Of a stretch of 46,622 bases of DNA, positions 14,716-21,066 are shown in pieces. The position numbers and the translations under genes were made by a program. Within the stretch, counting starts at the first letter, position 1, and each line of letters opens with the position of its first letter. The DNA lies in the IMG/VR virus record IMGVR_UViG_3300035698_003928, positions 1 through 46,622 of that record. One strand, written 5' to 3'. The stretch comes from a virus. Under the pieces are notes generated by a model. It saw only the letters and a program-made list of their open reading frames with translations. It had not been told where the DNA came from and did not search any database.

Positions 14716-15002
14716 TGATTCGAATAGGCAATTTCACAATGGAGTCGGACACAGATTGTGTAGTAGTGAATGAGATTGGTATTAGAAAAACGGGTAAGCA
14801 TGTTGGAGATGAGTATGTCAAGCGATCACGATATTACCAAAACATCGGGCAGGCGTATATGTACTTGGTTGATTTTGGGGCGCAAGGGGAGGGAATGACG
14901 GAGTTGGGGCTTATATCAGATCGCATAGATTCGTTGAAGCAACAAATATTGGATGTGTTGTATGCTGATAAACCCGTTCCTGCTAACGTGAGGATAGAAT
15001 GA
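14715..15002 (+). CDS. Hypothetical protein (95 aa)
   Basis: It starts MIRIGNFTMESDTDCVVVNE at 14715 behind AAAGGGGGAATA. The longer frame from 14634 runs through the split gene. ending SDRIDSLKQQILDVLYADKP suggests a helical C-terminal part. It is coupled on both sides. No family is recognised. Confidence 0.7.
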   Translation: MIRIGNFTMESDTDCVVVNEIGIRKTGKHVGDEYVKRSRYYQNIGQAYMYLVDFGAQGEGMTELGLISDRIDSLKQQILDVLYADKPVPANVRIE

Positions 15003-15052
15003 CGGGCATATCTCGACTTGGGGCATACACAACCATAGGTAAGGGTATTTAA
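14999..15052 (+). CDS. Possible 17-aa micro-ORF
   Basis: The ATG overlaps the preceding stop (ATGA), and its TAA forms a TAATG with a second tiny frame (MSIYDN, then TGA) that is in phase with the next gene. The peptide is MTGISRLGAYTTIGKGI. It could be a remnant; support is only the tight junctions. Confidence 0.3.
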   Translation: MTGISRLGAYTTIGKGI

Positions 15053-15099
15053 TGAGCATATACGACAACTGAGAGCGTTTTAGCAATAAAGGGGGAGAA

Positions 15100-15573
15100 A
15101 TGACCAAATACGATACAAGATGCACAAACCACAAAACATGCGAAAAATCCGTCTGCGCCCCGGCGATATGCGAGGGCTTTGGGATGGGTCATGGGGTTGT
15201 TGTGGGGAAGGCGAGTTGCGAGGAATGTGTACACATGGGGTTTAGTGTATCATTAAAAAGAACGATATGCCATAAGGATGAATACGAGTGGTTTCCCGAT
15301 AACGCACACGCATGTATTAATTTTGAAGCATTTGAGGAACCCGACACCACACCCGAACCAAGCGCACTTGACAGGCAGGTGGGCGGGAGTCATTACAAGG
15401 ACATGAAAATTCAACCGTGGGAGTTCTTCTTTGCAAACAACCTACCATTCTACCAAGCAGACCCCATTAAACGCATCCTACGCTACAACAAGCCCACGGG
15501 CAAGGGGAAGGAAGACATTGACAAGGCTATCCACGAAATGGAGCTAATCAAGCAATCAGAGGGGTGGGAATGA
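15100..15573 (+). CDS. DUF3310 protein with N-terminal Cys cluster
   Basis: The product has 157 residues. The C-terminal 70 residues (RQVGGSHYKDMKIQPWEF...DPIKRILRY...GKEDIDKAIHEMEL) match DUF3310, the domain found in T7 gp1.7-type nucleotide kinases and the SaV-like phage proteins. The N-terminal part carries seven or eight Cys residues (C-T-N-H-K-T-C...C-A-P-A-I-C...CEEC) and probably binds zinc. It starts behind AAAGGGGGAGAA. A role in nucleotide metabolism is inferred from the domain. Confidence 0.8.
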   Translation: MTKYDTRCTNHKTCEKSVCAPAICEGFGMGHGVVVGKASCEECVHMGFSVSLKRTICHKDEYEWFPDNAHACINFEAFEEPDTTPEPSALDRQVGGSHYKDMKIQPWEFFFANNLPFYQADPIKRILRYNKPTGKGKEDIDKAIHEMELIKQSEGWE

Positions 15574-15785
15574 TGAAGCAATTAATATATCAGACGCTTA
15601 TTGAACAAGGGAAATCAGATGGCGTTTGCATAAGCGGAATGTGTATTCATAGCGGATTAATCCATAATCAAATCATCGACCTTCCATTTTTTCTACCCAA
15701 AGGTAAGTCCATCAGGCTTACGAATACGGGAAGGTATTTTGAAATCAGCAACGTAGTAAGACCTGACAAGAAAGGCAAAGCATGA
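15570..15785 (+). CDS. Hypothetical protein (71 aa)
   Basis: It starts MMKQLIYQTLIEQGKSDG in an ATGA overlap with the DUF3310 gene; a start at 15564 is also possible. The Cys pair CISGMC could bind metal. The last half (GKSIRLTNTGRYFEISNVV) looks like beta strands. Unknown function. Confidence 0.6.
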   Translation: MMKQLIYQTLIEQGKSDGVCISGMCIHSGLIHNQIIDLPFFLPKGKSIRLTNTGRYFEISNVVRPDKKGKA

Positions 15786-16102
15786 AAACATGCACCGAAT
15801 GCAAATCATACGCCACCTGTACCGAGCTATGCAAAGAAGCGAGGGCATACGTCAACCAGGACACCGTTAGGGCGGGAAAAGCGTTGCCGATAGGCGAACC
15901 GAAGTCAAGCGTGGTGGATTGGCAAGGAAGCGATGAGGAAATGTGGGTGCTTGTGACACAGCTATACATGGACGGTATGGACGCAAGCGAAATCGCCTAC
16001 CAACTGCCATGCTCAATAGGGTATATAAAAAGAATATTATCAGATGATTATGTGAAACATCGTGCAAGAAAAATCAGAAAGAAACCTATTGATATTATAT
16101 GA
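15782..16102 (+). CDS. Cys-cluster plus HTH protein
   Basis: The product has 106 residues. It begins MKTCTECKSYATCTELCKEA, a four-Cys zinc knuckle, and ends with MDGMDASEIAYQLPCSIGYIKRIL, a sigma70-region-4-like helix-turn-helix, then a basic tail (KHRARKIRKK). A transcription or DNA-binding role is likely. It overlaps the previous stop (ATGA) and is followed by the first HNH leader, so it is the last gene before a likely insertion. Confidence 0.65.
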   Translation: MKTCTECKSYATCTELCKEARAYVNQDTVRAGKALPIGEPKSSVVDWQGSDEEMWVLVTQLYMDGMDASEIAYQLPCSIGYIKRILSDDYVKHRARKIRKKPIDII

Positions 16103-16140
16103 AGTTATAGTTTTCGACTAAAAGAAAAAACCTTTTTTTA

Positions 16141-16199
16141 TTAAATGGATAGGGTAGCTCCCGAAAAGCCGGACATATCTCACCGGCTTTCCACTTTAA
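16141..16199 (+). ncRNA. Structured leader before HNH endonuclease 1
   Basis: An outer stem TTAAATGG (16141-16148) with CCACTTTAA (16191-16199, one bulge) encloses two hairpins: GGG-TAGCT-CCC (16152-16162) and AAAGCCGG/CCGGCTTT (16165-16190, 10-base loop). The same sequence blocks GGATAGGGT, AAGCCGGA and ATCTCACCG recur in the same order before the second HNH gene. It ends 30 bases before the start codon. Confidence 0.55.
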
Positions 16200-16229
16200 A
16201 CCATTGAGATGCCAGGAGATATTGGCAAG

Positions 16230-16820
16230 ATGGTATGGGACAAAGAGAAGAAAGCAGCTTATAATAAAAAGTATAACAAAGAGTATATCTTAAAAAACAA
16301 AGACAAGGTATACGAGAGCGCAAGAAAATATCGTGAAAGACATAGGCAAGAACGAAACGAAGCGAGCAAGCGGTGGTATTTAGAAAACAGGGAAGTTATA
16401 GCTGCCAGGCAAAAGGAATATCGACAGAAAAACAAGGCCAAGATAGCTGCTCGTAGAAGAAAGAGATATCAAACAGACACAAAGCATAAGATAAAGCACA
16501 GAATTTCAGCGGGTATGAATCATTCCCTAAAGACTGGTAAGGGTGGCAGAAGTTGGTTAGCCCTTGTTCCATATACGCTTGACGATCTTATTAACAGATT
16601 AAAGGAAACGCTACCAGATGGTTATGAATGGGGCGATTTTAGCGACTTGCAAATCGATCATATCGTACCGGTATCCAAATTTAACTTTGAATCGCCAAAA
16701 GATGATGATTTTATAAGGTGCTGGGCGTTGTCGAACTTGCAATTGCTACCGGCACGAGAAAACATAATAAAGTCAAACAAACTCGACAAGCCATTCCAAC
16801 CGTCATTGATCTTTAGTTAA
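16230..16820 (+). CDS. HNH homing-type endonuclease 1
   Basis: The product has 196 residues. I start it at MVWDKEK (16230) because AGGAG lies upstream and the paralogue at 18455 starts with the same residues. Residues 5-85 are a Lys/Tyr-rich repeat region (Y-x-x-K-N-K-x-x-I). A linker S-L-K-T-G-K-G-G-R-S-W follows, then an HNH core: LQIDHIVPVSKF, CWALSNLQLLPARENIIKSN. It lacks the CxxC pairs of zinc HNH types. It is probably a free-standing mobile nuclease. The next ORF downstream is a headless fragment. Confidence 0.85.
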   Translation: MVWDKEKKAAYNKKYNKEYILKNKDKVYESARKYRERHRQERNEASKRWYLENREVIAARQKEYRQKNKAKIAARRRKRYQTDTKHKIKHRISAGMNHSLKTGKGGRSWLALVPYTLDDLINRLKETLPDGYEWGDFSDLQIDHIVPVSKFNFESPKDDDFIRCWALSNLQLLPARENIIKSNKLDKPFQPSLIFS

Positions 16821-16845
16821 AAAAAATAGAGCTAATCATTCATAG

Positions 16846-16992
16846 GGCATAAACTATATTAAACAGCCTAACGGCAAACTTAAACATGATGCTACACTTG
16901 ATGGCTCTACACTAAACAATTTATGTCTTGTTGATGGGGAAGCGTTTTTGTGGGTAGAGGGGGATCTGATCAGTGAACCTGAACGCTATTAA
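16846..16992 (+). pseudogene. Headless ORF fragment downstream of HNH 1
   Basis: An open frame of 48 codons has no ATG, GTG or TTG near its front. It reads GINYIKQPNGKLKHDATL, then ends VEGDLISEPERY. It looks protein-like and is preceded by a stop at 16843. It may be the 3' remnant of a gene cut by the HNH insertion. No family is recognised. Confidence 0.45.
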
Positions 16993-17162
16993 CGCTGAGT
17001 TAAAATTCGGGTACCCTCTTACCATCTGAGCGAACAGGACGCCACAAATTGACAGCCATAGCCTCTTGACAATGCTCAAATCTGGCTGTGTATAAACGCA
17101 AGCGGGTGCGTACTGCGACTAGAGGCGAAATATTCCCGGTGGTGCGTACCCTACACAAAATA
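16993..17162. other. Noncoding stretch upstream of the tRNA-like element
   Basis: I see no credible gene in these 170 bases. They hold a promoter candidate at 17066-17096 and a 9-base direct repeat (GGTGCGTAC) on either side of 17120. An open frame that starts at 17088 runs through the tRNA-like element and is not credible. Confidence 0.5.
17066..17096 (+). promoter_or_regulatory. Candidate promoter for the tRNA region
   Basis: TTGACA at 17066-17071 is followed by TGTATAAA at 17089-17096, an extended -10-like box with 17 to 19 bases of spacing depending on register. It lies about 70 bases upstream of the tRNA-Leu-like element. Confidence 0.45.
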
Positions 17163-17271
17163 TGGCGAGTGGCGAAATGGATAGACGCAAGAGGCAGAGG
17201 TGATTGTTGTAACTCTACGGGAAGTATGTCCTCAAATGACTCCGTGTGCGGGTTTAAATCCCGCCTTGCCA
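17163..17271 (+). tRNA. Atypical tRNA-Leu-like element (109 nt)
   Basis: The acceptor strands TGGCGAG (17163-17169) and CTTGCCA (17265-17271) pair over 7 bp. The D arm (GCG-AAATGGATAGA-CGC) is typical of tRNA-Leu, and the T arm is GCGGG-TTTAAAT-CCCGC. The middle is about 22-24 nt too long and does not fold into normal anticodon and variable arms. CTCAAAT at 17231-17237 would be a Leu CAA anticodon loop, but its stem has only three good pairs. No CCA is encoded. It may be a tRNA with an insertion, or a decayed one. Confidence 0.4.
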
Positions 17272-17331
17272 TTACAAACAGCGGTATAATATGATTTATT
17301 CCACATAACACGCACCAACAATGTGAATATC

Positions 17332-17466
17332 ATGGCTGAACCAGACGCAAAATATAGCGAAGAAATAAAACACGAAGCATGGCAACGCGAACTTGACCGG
17401 CTACTCGCCAAGGCCAAGCGAAAACGCCAAGTATCGGGAGAGCCAATGGAAGACAAGGGAGCGTAG
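17332..17466 (+). CDS. Small charged protein (44 aa) between the tRNAs
   Basis: It starts MAEPDAKYSEEIKHEAWQ and continues as a basic helix (LDRLLAKAKRKRQ). There is no strong ribosome binding site. It ends five bases before tRNA-Thr. Support is its open frame and protein-like composition. Confidence 0.4.
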   Translation: MAEPDAKYSEEIKHEAWQRELDRLLAKAKRKRQVSGEPMEDKGA

Positions 17467-17471
17467 CGCGA

Positions 17472-17547
17472 GCCTTTGTAGCTCAGTTGGTAGAGTGCCC
17501 GCCTTGTAAGCGGAACGTCGTGGGTTCAATCCCTACCAGAGGCTCCA
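17472..17547 (+). tRNA. tRNA-Thr (anticodon TGT)
   Basis: The acceptor GCCTTTG pairs with CAGAGGC, the D arm is GCTC-AGTTGGTA-GAGT, the anticodon loop is CTTGTAA (TGT at 17505-17507) and the T arm is GTGGG-TTCAATC-CCTAC. CCA is encoded. The length of 76 nt is standard. It reads ACA and related Thr codons and may offset a codon-use difference with the host. Confidence 0.93.
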
Positions 17548-17575
17548 AAATAAAACAGATTAAGGGGGGAAGTAA

Positions 17576-17782
17576 GTGACAACTAATTGGTGCAAATACT
17601 ATTATGTGTGGGTATGGCACGAGAAAGTCCGTGGATGGTATCAGGACTTCCGCTTTTGGTTTTCATTGAAAGCGCACTATCCAAGGCATACTGAAAGCAA
17701 ATACTGCTGGTGTTATCCTGAGTGCGTTTATAAAGACCCCGAAACAGGGAATAAGGTCTTAGCTCACAACAGAATACAATAA
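17576..17782 (+). CDS. Small aromatic, Cys-paired protein
   Basis: The product has 68 residues, starting at a GTG behind GGGGGGAAGTAA. It is rich in Trp and Tyr (NWCKYYYVWVWHEKVRGWY) and has CWCYPEC near residue 42. The arrangement suggests a compact metal-binding domain. It directly follows tRNA-Thr. The function is unknown. Confidence 0.65.
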   Translation: MTTNWCKYYYVWVWHEKVRGWYQDFRFWFSLKAHYPRHTESKYCWCYPECVYKDPETGNKVLAHNRIQ

Positions 17783-17793
17783 TAGGGGGAGAA

Positions 17794-17871
17794 ATGACAA
17801 TAGAACCTTTAATAGTAATACCAATAGTTTTGTTTATAGCCTTGGTTTTTGTTTTTGGGACTTTAGGCTAA
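17794..17871 (+). CDS. 25-aa hydrophobic micropeptide
   Basis: MTIEPLIVIPIV and a hydrophobic remainder form one membrane helix. It has a strong ribosome binding site (AGGGGGAGAA), and the neighbouring genes are similarly spaced. Comparable 25-aa membrane peptides occur at 22568. Confidence 0.5.
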   Translation: MTIEPLIVIPIVLFIALVFVFGTLG

Positions 17872-17897
17872 CAAAGCATTAAAATAAGGGGGCAAGT

Positions 17898-18263
17898 ATG
17901 CAAGCTGCTATATTTGACATGGCGAATCGAACAGACTGTTGGCCGTGGTATTGGCTGTCATGGGGCGAAAAGGGCTATGGTTTTGCGGTTGTTGAAGCGT
18001 TCCCGGTTAAAGATGAAGACCCAGCTCCCGAACCCGGAAGCCAGCTTAAAATGGACGAAGGAAAATGGATGGGACACAACGGCGTGGAAATGATTATAGA
18101 ATCAACAATTTCCGAACTAGAACAGCAGAATGGCGACACAATCTGTAGGTTTATAGCAAAGGCGCATGGACACTTAATGGGTTCTCATTTATGGGCGGCA
18201 CCTTCGGCACCATCAGAACAAGAAAAGCCCCAAGGCGCGAACCAAGGGGCTGTGAATGGTTAG
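17898..18263 (+). CDS. Hypothetical protein (121 aa)
   Basis: It starts MQAAIFDMANRTDCWPWYWL behind AAGGGGGCAAGT. A first aromatic part is followed by a Pro/Glu linker (DEDPAPEPGS) and a helical region (GVEMIIESTISELEQQNGD). The tail is Ser/Ala/Pro-rich and its DNA holds an AGCCCC/GGGGCT inverted repeat. It lies just before the second HNH leader. No family is recognised. Confidence 0.65.
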   Translation: MQAAIFDMANRTDCWPWYWLSWGEKGYGFAVVEAFPVKDEDPAPEPGSQLKMDEGKWMGHNGVEMIIESTISELEQQNGDTICRFIAKAHGHLMGSHLWAAPSAPSEQEKPQGANQGAVNG

Positions 18264-18328
18264 GGTTTAATCAGGACACGGTTACAAGTTTCCTTCAACA
18301 CAATCAACCCGCTAAAATGAAGGATGCC

Positions 18329-18342
18329 CCCCTTTCGAGGGG
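18329..18342 (+). other. UUCG-capped hairpin
   Basis: CCCCT-TTCG-AGGGG is a very stable UUCG tetraloop hairpin, 24 bases upstream of the HNH 2 leader. There is no T-run after it; an A-run follows. It may isolate the HNH unit from upstream transcription. Confidence 0.5.
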
Positions 18343-18366
18343 CATGTGGGGCTATGAAAAAAAAAT

Positions 18367-18423
18367 AATGGGATAGGGTCTCGAGCCTGACAAGCCGGAA
18401 ATCTCACCGTCTTCCCATTTTTT
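18367..18423 (+). ncRNA. Structured leader before HNH endonuclease 2
   Basis: Outer stem AATGGG (18367-18372)/CCCATT (18414-18419), hairpin AGG...CCT (18375-18388) and hairpin AAGCCGG/CCGTCTT (18392-18413, one mismatch). A run of six T (18418-18423) overlaps the outer stem end. Sequence blocks GGATAGGGT, AAGCCGGA and ATCTCACCG match the leader at 16141. Confidence 0.55.
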
Positions 18424-18454
18424 AACATTGAGGTGTCATGGGAGATAATGACGT

Positions 18455-19147
18455 ATGGTATGGGACAAAGAGAAGCAAAGGGAATGCAATAGAAAATATC
18501 AGCAAGAAAACAAAGAAGCAATAGCCAAGCACGCAAAAGAATACTGCCAGAAAAACAAAGAAGCAATAGCTCAGCGTAAAAAAGAATACTATCAGAAAAA
18601 CAAAGAAGTGCTTTCTGCGAAACGGAAAATATATCTCAAGCAAAACAAGGGGATAAGACGCGCGTATCTGGAAAAAAACAAAGAAAAAATAAGAATATAT
18701 CGAAGGGCATACTACCTTAAACACAAAGAGAAATTAAATAAGCAAGCGTCTGAATATATAACAAAAAGAAGAAAAACAGATTTATCGCTCAATATAAACG
18801 GCAGGGTTTCGAGGGGTATTAGGTATTCATTGAAAACCGGAAAGGGTGGCAAAAGCTGGCGTGACTTAGTTCCATACACGCTTGAACAGCTTGTTGAACG
18901 ATTAAAAAGCACGCTCCCGCCAGGATATGTGTGGGAAGACTTGCTAAGTGGCGATAATCGAAATCGTGACGGATTACACATAGATCATATTATACCAATA
19001 TCAAAGTTCAACTTTAAATCTCCACAAGACGATGATTTCAAGCGGTGCTGGGCGTTGTCAAACCTTCAACTATTACCCTCTATAGAGAACTACAAAAAAA
19101 ACGATAGGATTGACAAGCCATTTCAGCCGCGGCTATGCTTCTCATAG
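18455..19147 (+). CDS. HNH homing-type endonuclease 2
   Basis: The product has 230 residues and is a paralogue of the enzyme at 16230. Residues 14-105 form about six tandem units of 15 residues (one of 11), each Y-x-x-K-N-K-E-x-I-x-x-x-x-K-E, likely a basic helical DNA-contact array. The core has LHIDHIIPISKFNF, then CWALSNLQLLPSIENYKKND and the shared end DKPFQPRLCFS. The start is set by GGGAG 10 bases upstream. A strong hairpin lies just after the stop. Confidence 0.87.
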   Translation: MVWDKEKQRECNRKYQQENKEAIAKHAKEYCQKNKEAIAQRKKEYYQKNKEVLSAKRKIYLKQNKGIRRAYLEKNKEKIRIYRRAYYLKHKEKLNKQASEYITKRRKTDLSLNINGRVSRGIRYSLKTGKGGKSWRDLVPYTLEQLVERLKSTLPPGYVWEDLLSGDNRNRDGLHIDHIIPISKFNFKSPQDDDFKRCWALSNLQLLPSIENYKKNDRIDKPFQPRLCFS

Positions 19148-19158
19148 AACGCAGAAAA

Positions 19159-19185
19159 CCCCCTACCGTTAGTGGCGGTAGGGGG
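19159..19185. terminator. Strong hairpin at the convergent junction
   Basis: CCCCCTACCG (19159-19168) and CGGTAGGGGG (19176-19185) form a perfect 10-bp stem with a 7-base loop. It lies between the end of the plus-strand unit (19147) and the end of the minus-strand unit (19193), so it could stop RNA polymerase from both sides. No long T-run follows on either strand. Confidence 0.65.
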
Positions 19186-19192
19186 CATTAGG

Positions 19193-19342
19193 CTATTTGT
19201 CGTATAGTGAATCAAGGACGTCGTAACAATCATTACAAGCATCACCCACACACACCAACAAGCACTCTTGAACGCAAGCATCGTCAGAATCGCAAGCGAG
19301 GGCGGGGGCGGTGAGTAGCAAGGCTAAGATTAGTATTTTCAT
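19193..19342 (-). CDS. Small secreted Cys-rich peptide
   Basis: The product has 49 residues. A signal peptide (MKILILALLLTAPALA, cleavage before CDS) leads to a mature chain of about 33 residues with six or seven Cys (C-D-S-D-D-A-C...E-C...V-C...A-C-N-D-C). Exported, disulphide-dense and acidic, it could be a periplasmic or secreted effector, such as a superinfection or lysis modulator; a lipoprotein reading (LA-C) is also possible. It overlaps the upstream ribbon gene (ATGA). Confidence 0.6.
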   Translation of the reverse strand: MKILILALLLTAPALACDSDDACVQECLLVCVGDACNDCYDVLDSLYDK

Positions 19343-19479
19343 TTTTCCACCTTTCCAAAGCCGTCTTTTTCCATTTTTGCCATTTCAGCGTCAAAGCACT
19401 TAGGGCAGATGCCATGACTTGTACCTTTGCCGGGTTTTGTTCCCATGTTTTTATTACAATAGGCGCAGATTACCTTCAT
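19339..19479 (-). CDS. Small zinc-ribbon protein (46 aa)
   Basis: MKVICAYCNKNMG...SHGICPKCFD has two CxxC pairs 19 residues apart. This CxxC-x-K...HGICPxC pattern is common in small bacterial response-associated ribbons. It is coupled to genes on both sides by ATGA overlaps. Its role is unknown. Confidence 0.7.
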   Translation of the reverse strand: MKVICAYCNKNMGTKPGKGTSHGICPKCFDAEMAKMEKDGFGKVEK

Positions 19480-19631
19480 GTTGTAACCTCTCTTTCTATT
19501 AATCTGTTTATCCGTTTGCTAATAATTATCAGCGCATGGATTGCTTGCTTGCGCGACTTTCTGTTGCTTGCGAACTGGAACTTGACTTCTAATAACTCTT
19601 TAATTTGTTTCAGTGCTGTTAGCTCTTGCAT
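19476..19631 (-). CDS. Small helical basic protein (51 aa)
   Basis: MQELTALKQIKELLEVKF, then RKSRKQAIHALIIISKRI forms two basic helices. It has AAGGGGTAAAAA upstream and overlaps the ribbon gene by 4 bases. No family is recognised. Confidence 0.6.
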   Translation of the reverse strand: MQELTALKQIKELLEVKFQFASNRKSRKQAIHALIIISKRINRLIEREVTT

Positions 19632-19651
19632 TTTTTACCCCTTTCTTTTGA

Positions 19652-20260
19652 TTAATGTTTATTGAAGACAACGTTTTTGTTTAATCTTGGAAGTTCCCAG
19701 CACATTCCGCAAGATTCACAATTGCCAGGGCAGTTTATTTCAGTTCCGTCGACTCTACTTTCGGACCCGTCTTGCATGTAAGCTATAGGGTATTTTGACT
19801 TTGGCATTGCAAGACCCGGCCAGGCGCTAAAAATGATCGAAAGGTTTTCTGGTATGTTTATGTTTTTATTTGTGAAATAACTATATCGTTTCGTGAAACA
19901 TAAGAATTTAATATCAGGGAAAAGCCTCGCTGTTTCAATTATCATATTGCGATATGCAGTTGAAGGGATATCGCCGGAAACGTTGTACCGAAAATAACTG
20001 GGACCCTTTTTAGACAACCAAGTGTGAAAAGCTAATTTAAACAGCGCCGGGTTATTCGTGAAGCTATTAAGATTTTTTGTGTATGCATATCTCACACTCG
20101 GGTATAACCGCCAGGACTTCATGGCATAGCATTCTTTTGAACATGGTGCGCCCTTTCTACATGTTGTAATAGGTGGCAGTGAAATTGACGGAATAACGCC
20201 TAATTTTCTATTTCCATCTGATACAGTGATAATTTTCTTGATATCTTTTAACGATTTCAT
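19652..20260 (-). CDS. GP88-family protein
   Basis: The product has 202 residues. LGVIPSISLPPITTCRKGAP, CSKECYAMKSWRLYPSVR, and GPSYFRYNVSGDIPS match the phage gene-product-88 family first named in mycobacteriophages. Cys residues cluster at both ends (C-x5-C-x3-C early; INCPGNCESCGMCW late), suggesting metal or iron-sulphur binding with a radical-SAM-like look, but no CxxxCxxC in canonical position. The biochemical role is not established. The ribosome binding site is AAGGGG, just after a UUCG hairpin. Confidence 0.75.
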   Translation of the reverse strand: MKSLKDIKKIITVSDGNRKLGVIPSISLPPITTCRKGAPCSKECYAMKSWRLYPSVRYAYTKNLNSFTNNPALFKLAFHTWLSKKGPSYFRYNVSGDIPSTAYRNMIIETARLFPDIKFLCFTKRYSYFTNKNINIPENLSIIFSAWPGLAMPKSKYPIAYMQDGSESRVDGTEINCPGNCESCGMCWELPRLNKNVVFNKH

Positions 20261-20278
20261 GTTCTGGCCCCTTTTTAT

Positions 20279-20300
20279 GGCCCTGGCCGAAGCCAGGACC
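20279..20300 (-). other. UUCG-capped hairpin between minus-strand genes
   Basis: On the minus RNA, GGTCCTGGC-TTCG-GCCAGGGCC makes a 9-bp stem with one G-U wobble and a UUCG loop. The wobble pairs only on the transcribed strand. No T-run follows, so partial termination, RNA processing or mRNA end protection is more likely than full termination. Confidence 0.6.
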
Positions 20301-20308
20301 GGTTATAT

Positions 20309-20836
20309 TTATTTAATGCAAGGCATTAGTAAAGCTTTTCTGTCGCCGGTGGTATTAATGAAACGAATAGGTTGTACGCTATACTTTACCGTTTCCGCTG
20401 TAAAAACATCTACTTCGAAGCTATCTTCTATTGAAGTAATATAATTGTACAGGGTCCAATTGACAGAAAGATTTTCAGGCAGCGTTCTAAGTATTGAAGC
20501 CAGGCCGTAAAAATGGTCGCCGTCAATAGAACATACTATATCAATATTCTTATAGGTAGTCAGATCAATATTAAACAGCTCGGCCCATGCGGGAAACTCG
20601 CTATCGGTTACCGGGTTAATAAGTATGAGTGATTTATTACGTTTCTCTACTTCATAAATGCCGTCTGGTATTGATAACACTTTCGCAGTTAAAAGAACAT
20701 GGCCGTTGGTTCTGGTGGCGCTATTGTCCTTTACTTCTATTTGACGTTTCCAAAGCCTAACGTCTTGTTTATCGGCTTTTACACCAGTTAACCAATACAG
20801 CGAGTCATAGTCTAAATTGTTTTTTGAGATTTTCAT
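20309..20836 (-). CDS. Sliding-clamp-like hypothetical protein
   Basis: The product has 175 residues from the ATG at 20836, chosen because AAGGATAAAACA lies upstream. DSLYWLTGVKADKQDVRLWK, IEVKDNSATRTNGHVLLTA and IPDGIYEVEKRNKSLILI resemble the first domain of beta-clamp (DnaN)-type proteins and a group of phage proteins of similar length. It is half the size of a full clamp, so it may form higher oligomers or have another role. It is the first gene after the divergent gap. Confidence 0.5.
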   Translation of the reverse strand: MKISKNNLDYDSLYWLTGVKADKQDVRLWKRQIEVKDNSATRTNGHVLLTAKVLSIPDGIYEVEKRNKSLILINPVTDSEFPAWAELFNIDLTTYKNIDIVCSIDGDHFYGLASILRTLPENLSVNWTLYNYITSIEDSFEVDVFTAETVKYSVQPIRFINTTGDRKALLMPCIK

Positions 20837-21066
20837 TGTTTTATCCTTTCCGTTTAAAGTGTTAATCATGCTTATACATAAAGCATTATCTATGCCAAGT
20901 CATACAATAAATAGATAAGTCACTGAATAGATAGTGAATGATAGCAAATAAGGCAATGTAAGCATAAATCAAACTGAAACAAATATGGGTCAAAGTTATA
21001 TTTAGATTATACTTAGTTATATATCGAGCATGTTGTAAGACGTTGAAATAATCACACTTATTAAGA
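20837..21066. promoter_or_regulatory. AT-rich divergent regulatory gap
   Basis: This stretch separates divergent units and has no gene. It contains inverted repeats ATGCTT/AAGCAT (20868-20886) and TCACT/AGTGA (20920-20937) plus repeated ATAGATA. I cannot place a convincing -35/-10 pair on either strand. Operator or origin-type function is possible. Confidence 0.45.

Noticed and set aside
15052-15099. MSIYDN, TGA, then in-phase ERFSNKGGE before the DUF3310 start, read as TGA-to-Trp recoding
   Set aside because: A strong ribosome binding site (AAAGGGGGAGAA) lies inside it for the ATG at 15100, and TGA is a normal stop in many genes here.
17088-17294. 68-codon ORF over the tRNA-like element
   Set aside because: It runs through conserved tRNA arms and has no ribosome binding site.
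16100-19147. Group I intron hosting the HNH genes
   Set aside because: The flanks lack the conserved P/Q/R/S elements and no split exon pair could be joined, so the HNH genes look free-standing.
18455-19147. HNH 2 as an IscB/OMEGA nuclease with guide RNA
   Set aside because: No RuvC or bridge-helix segments are present and the leader is far shorter than known OMEGA RNAs.
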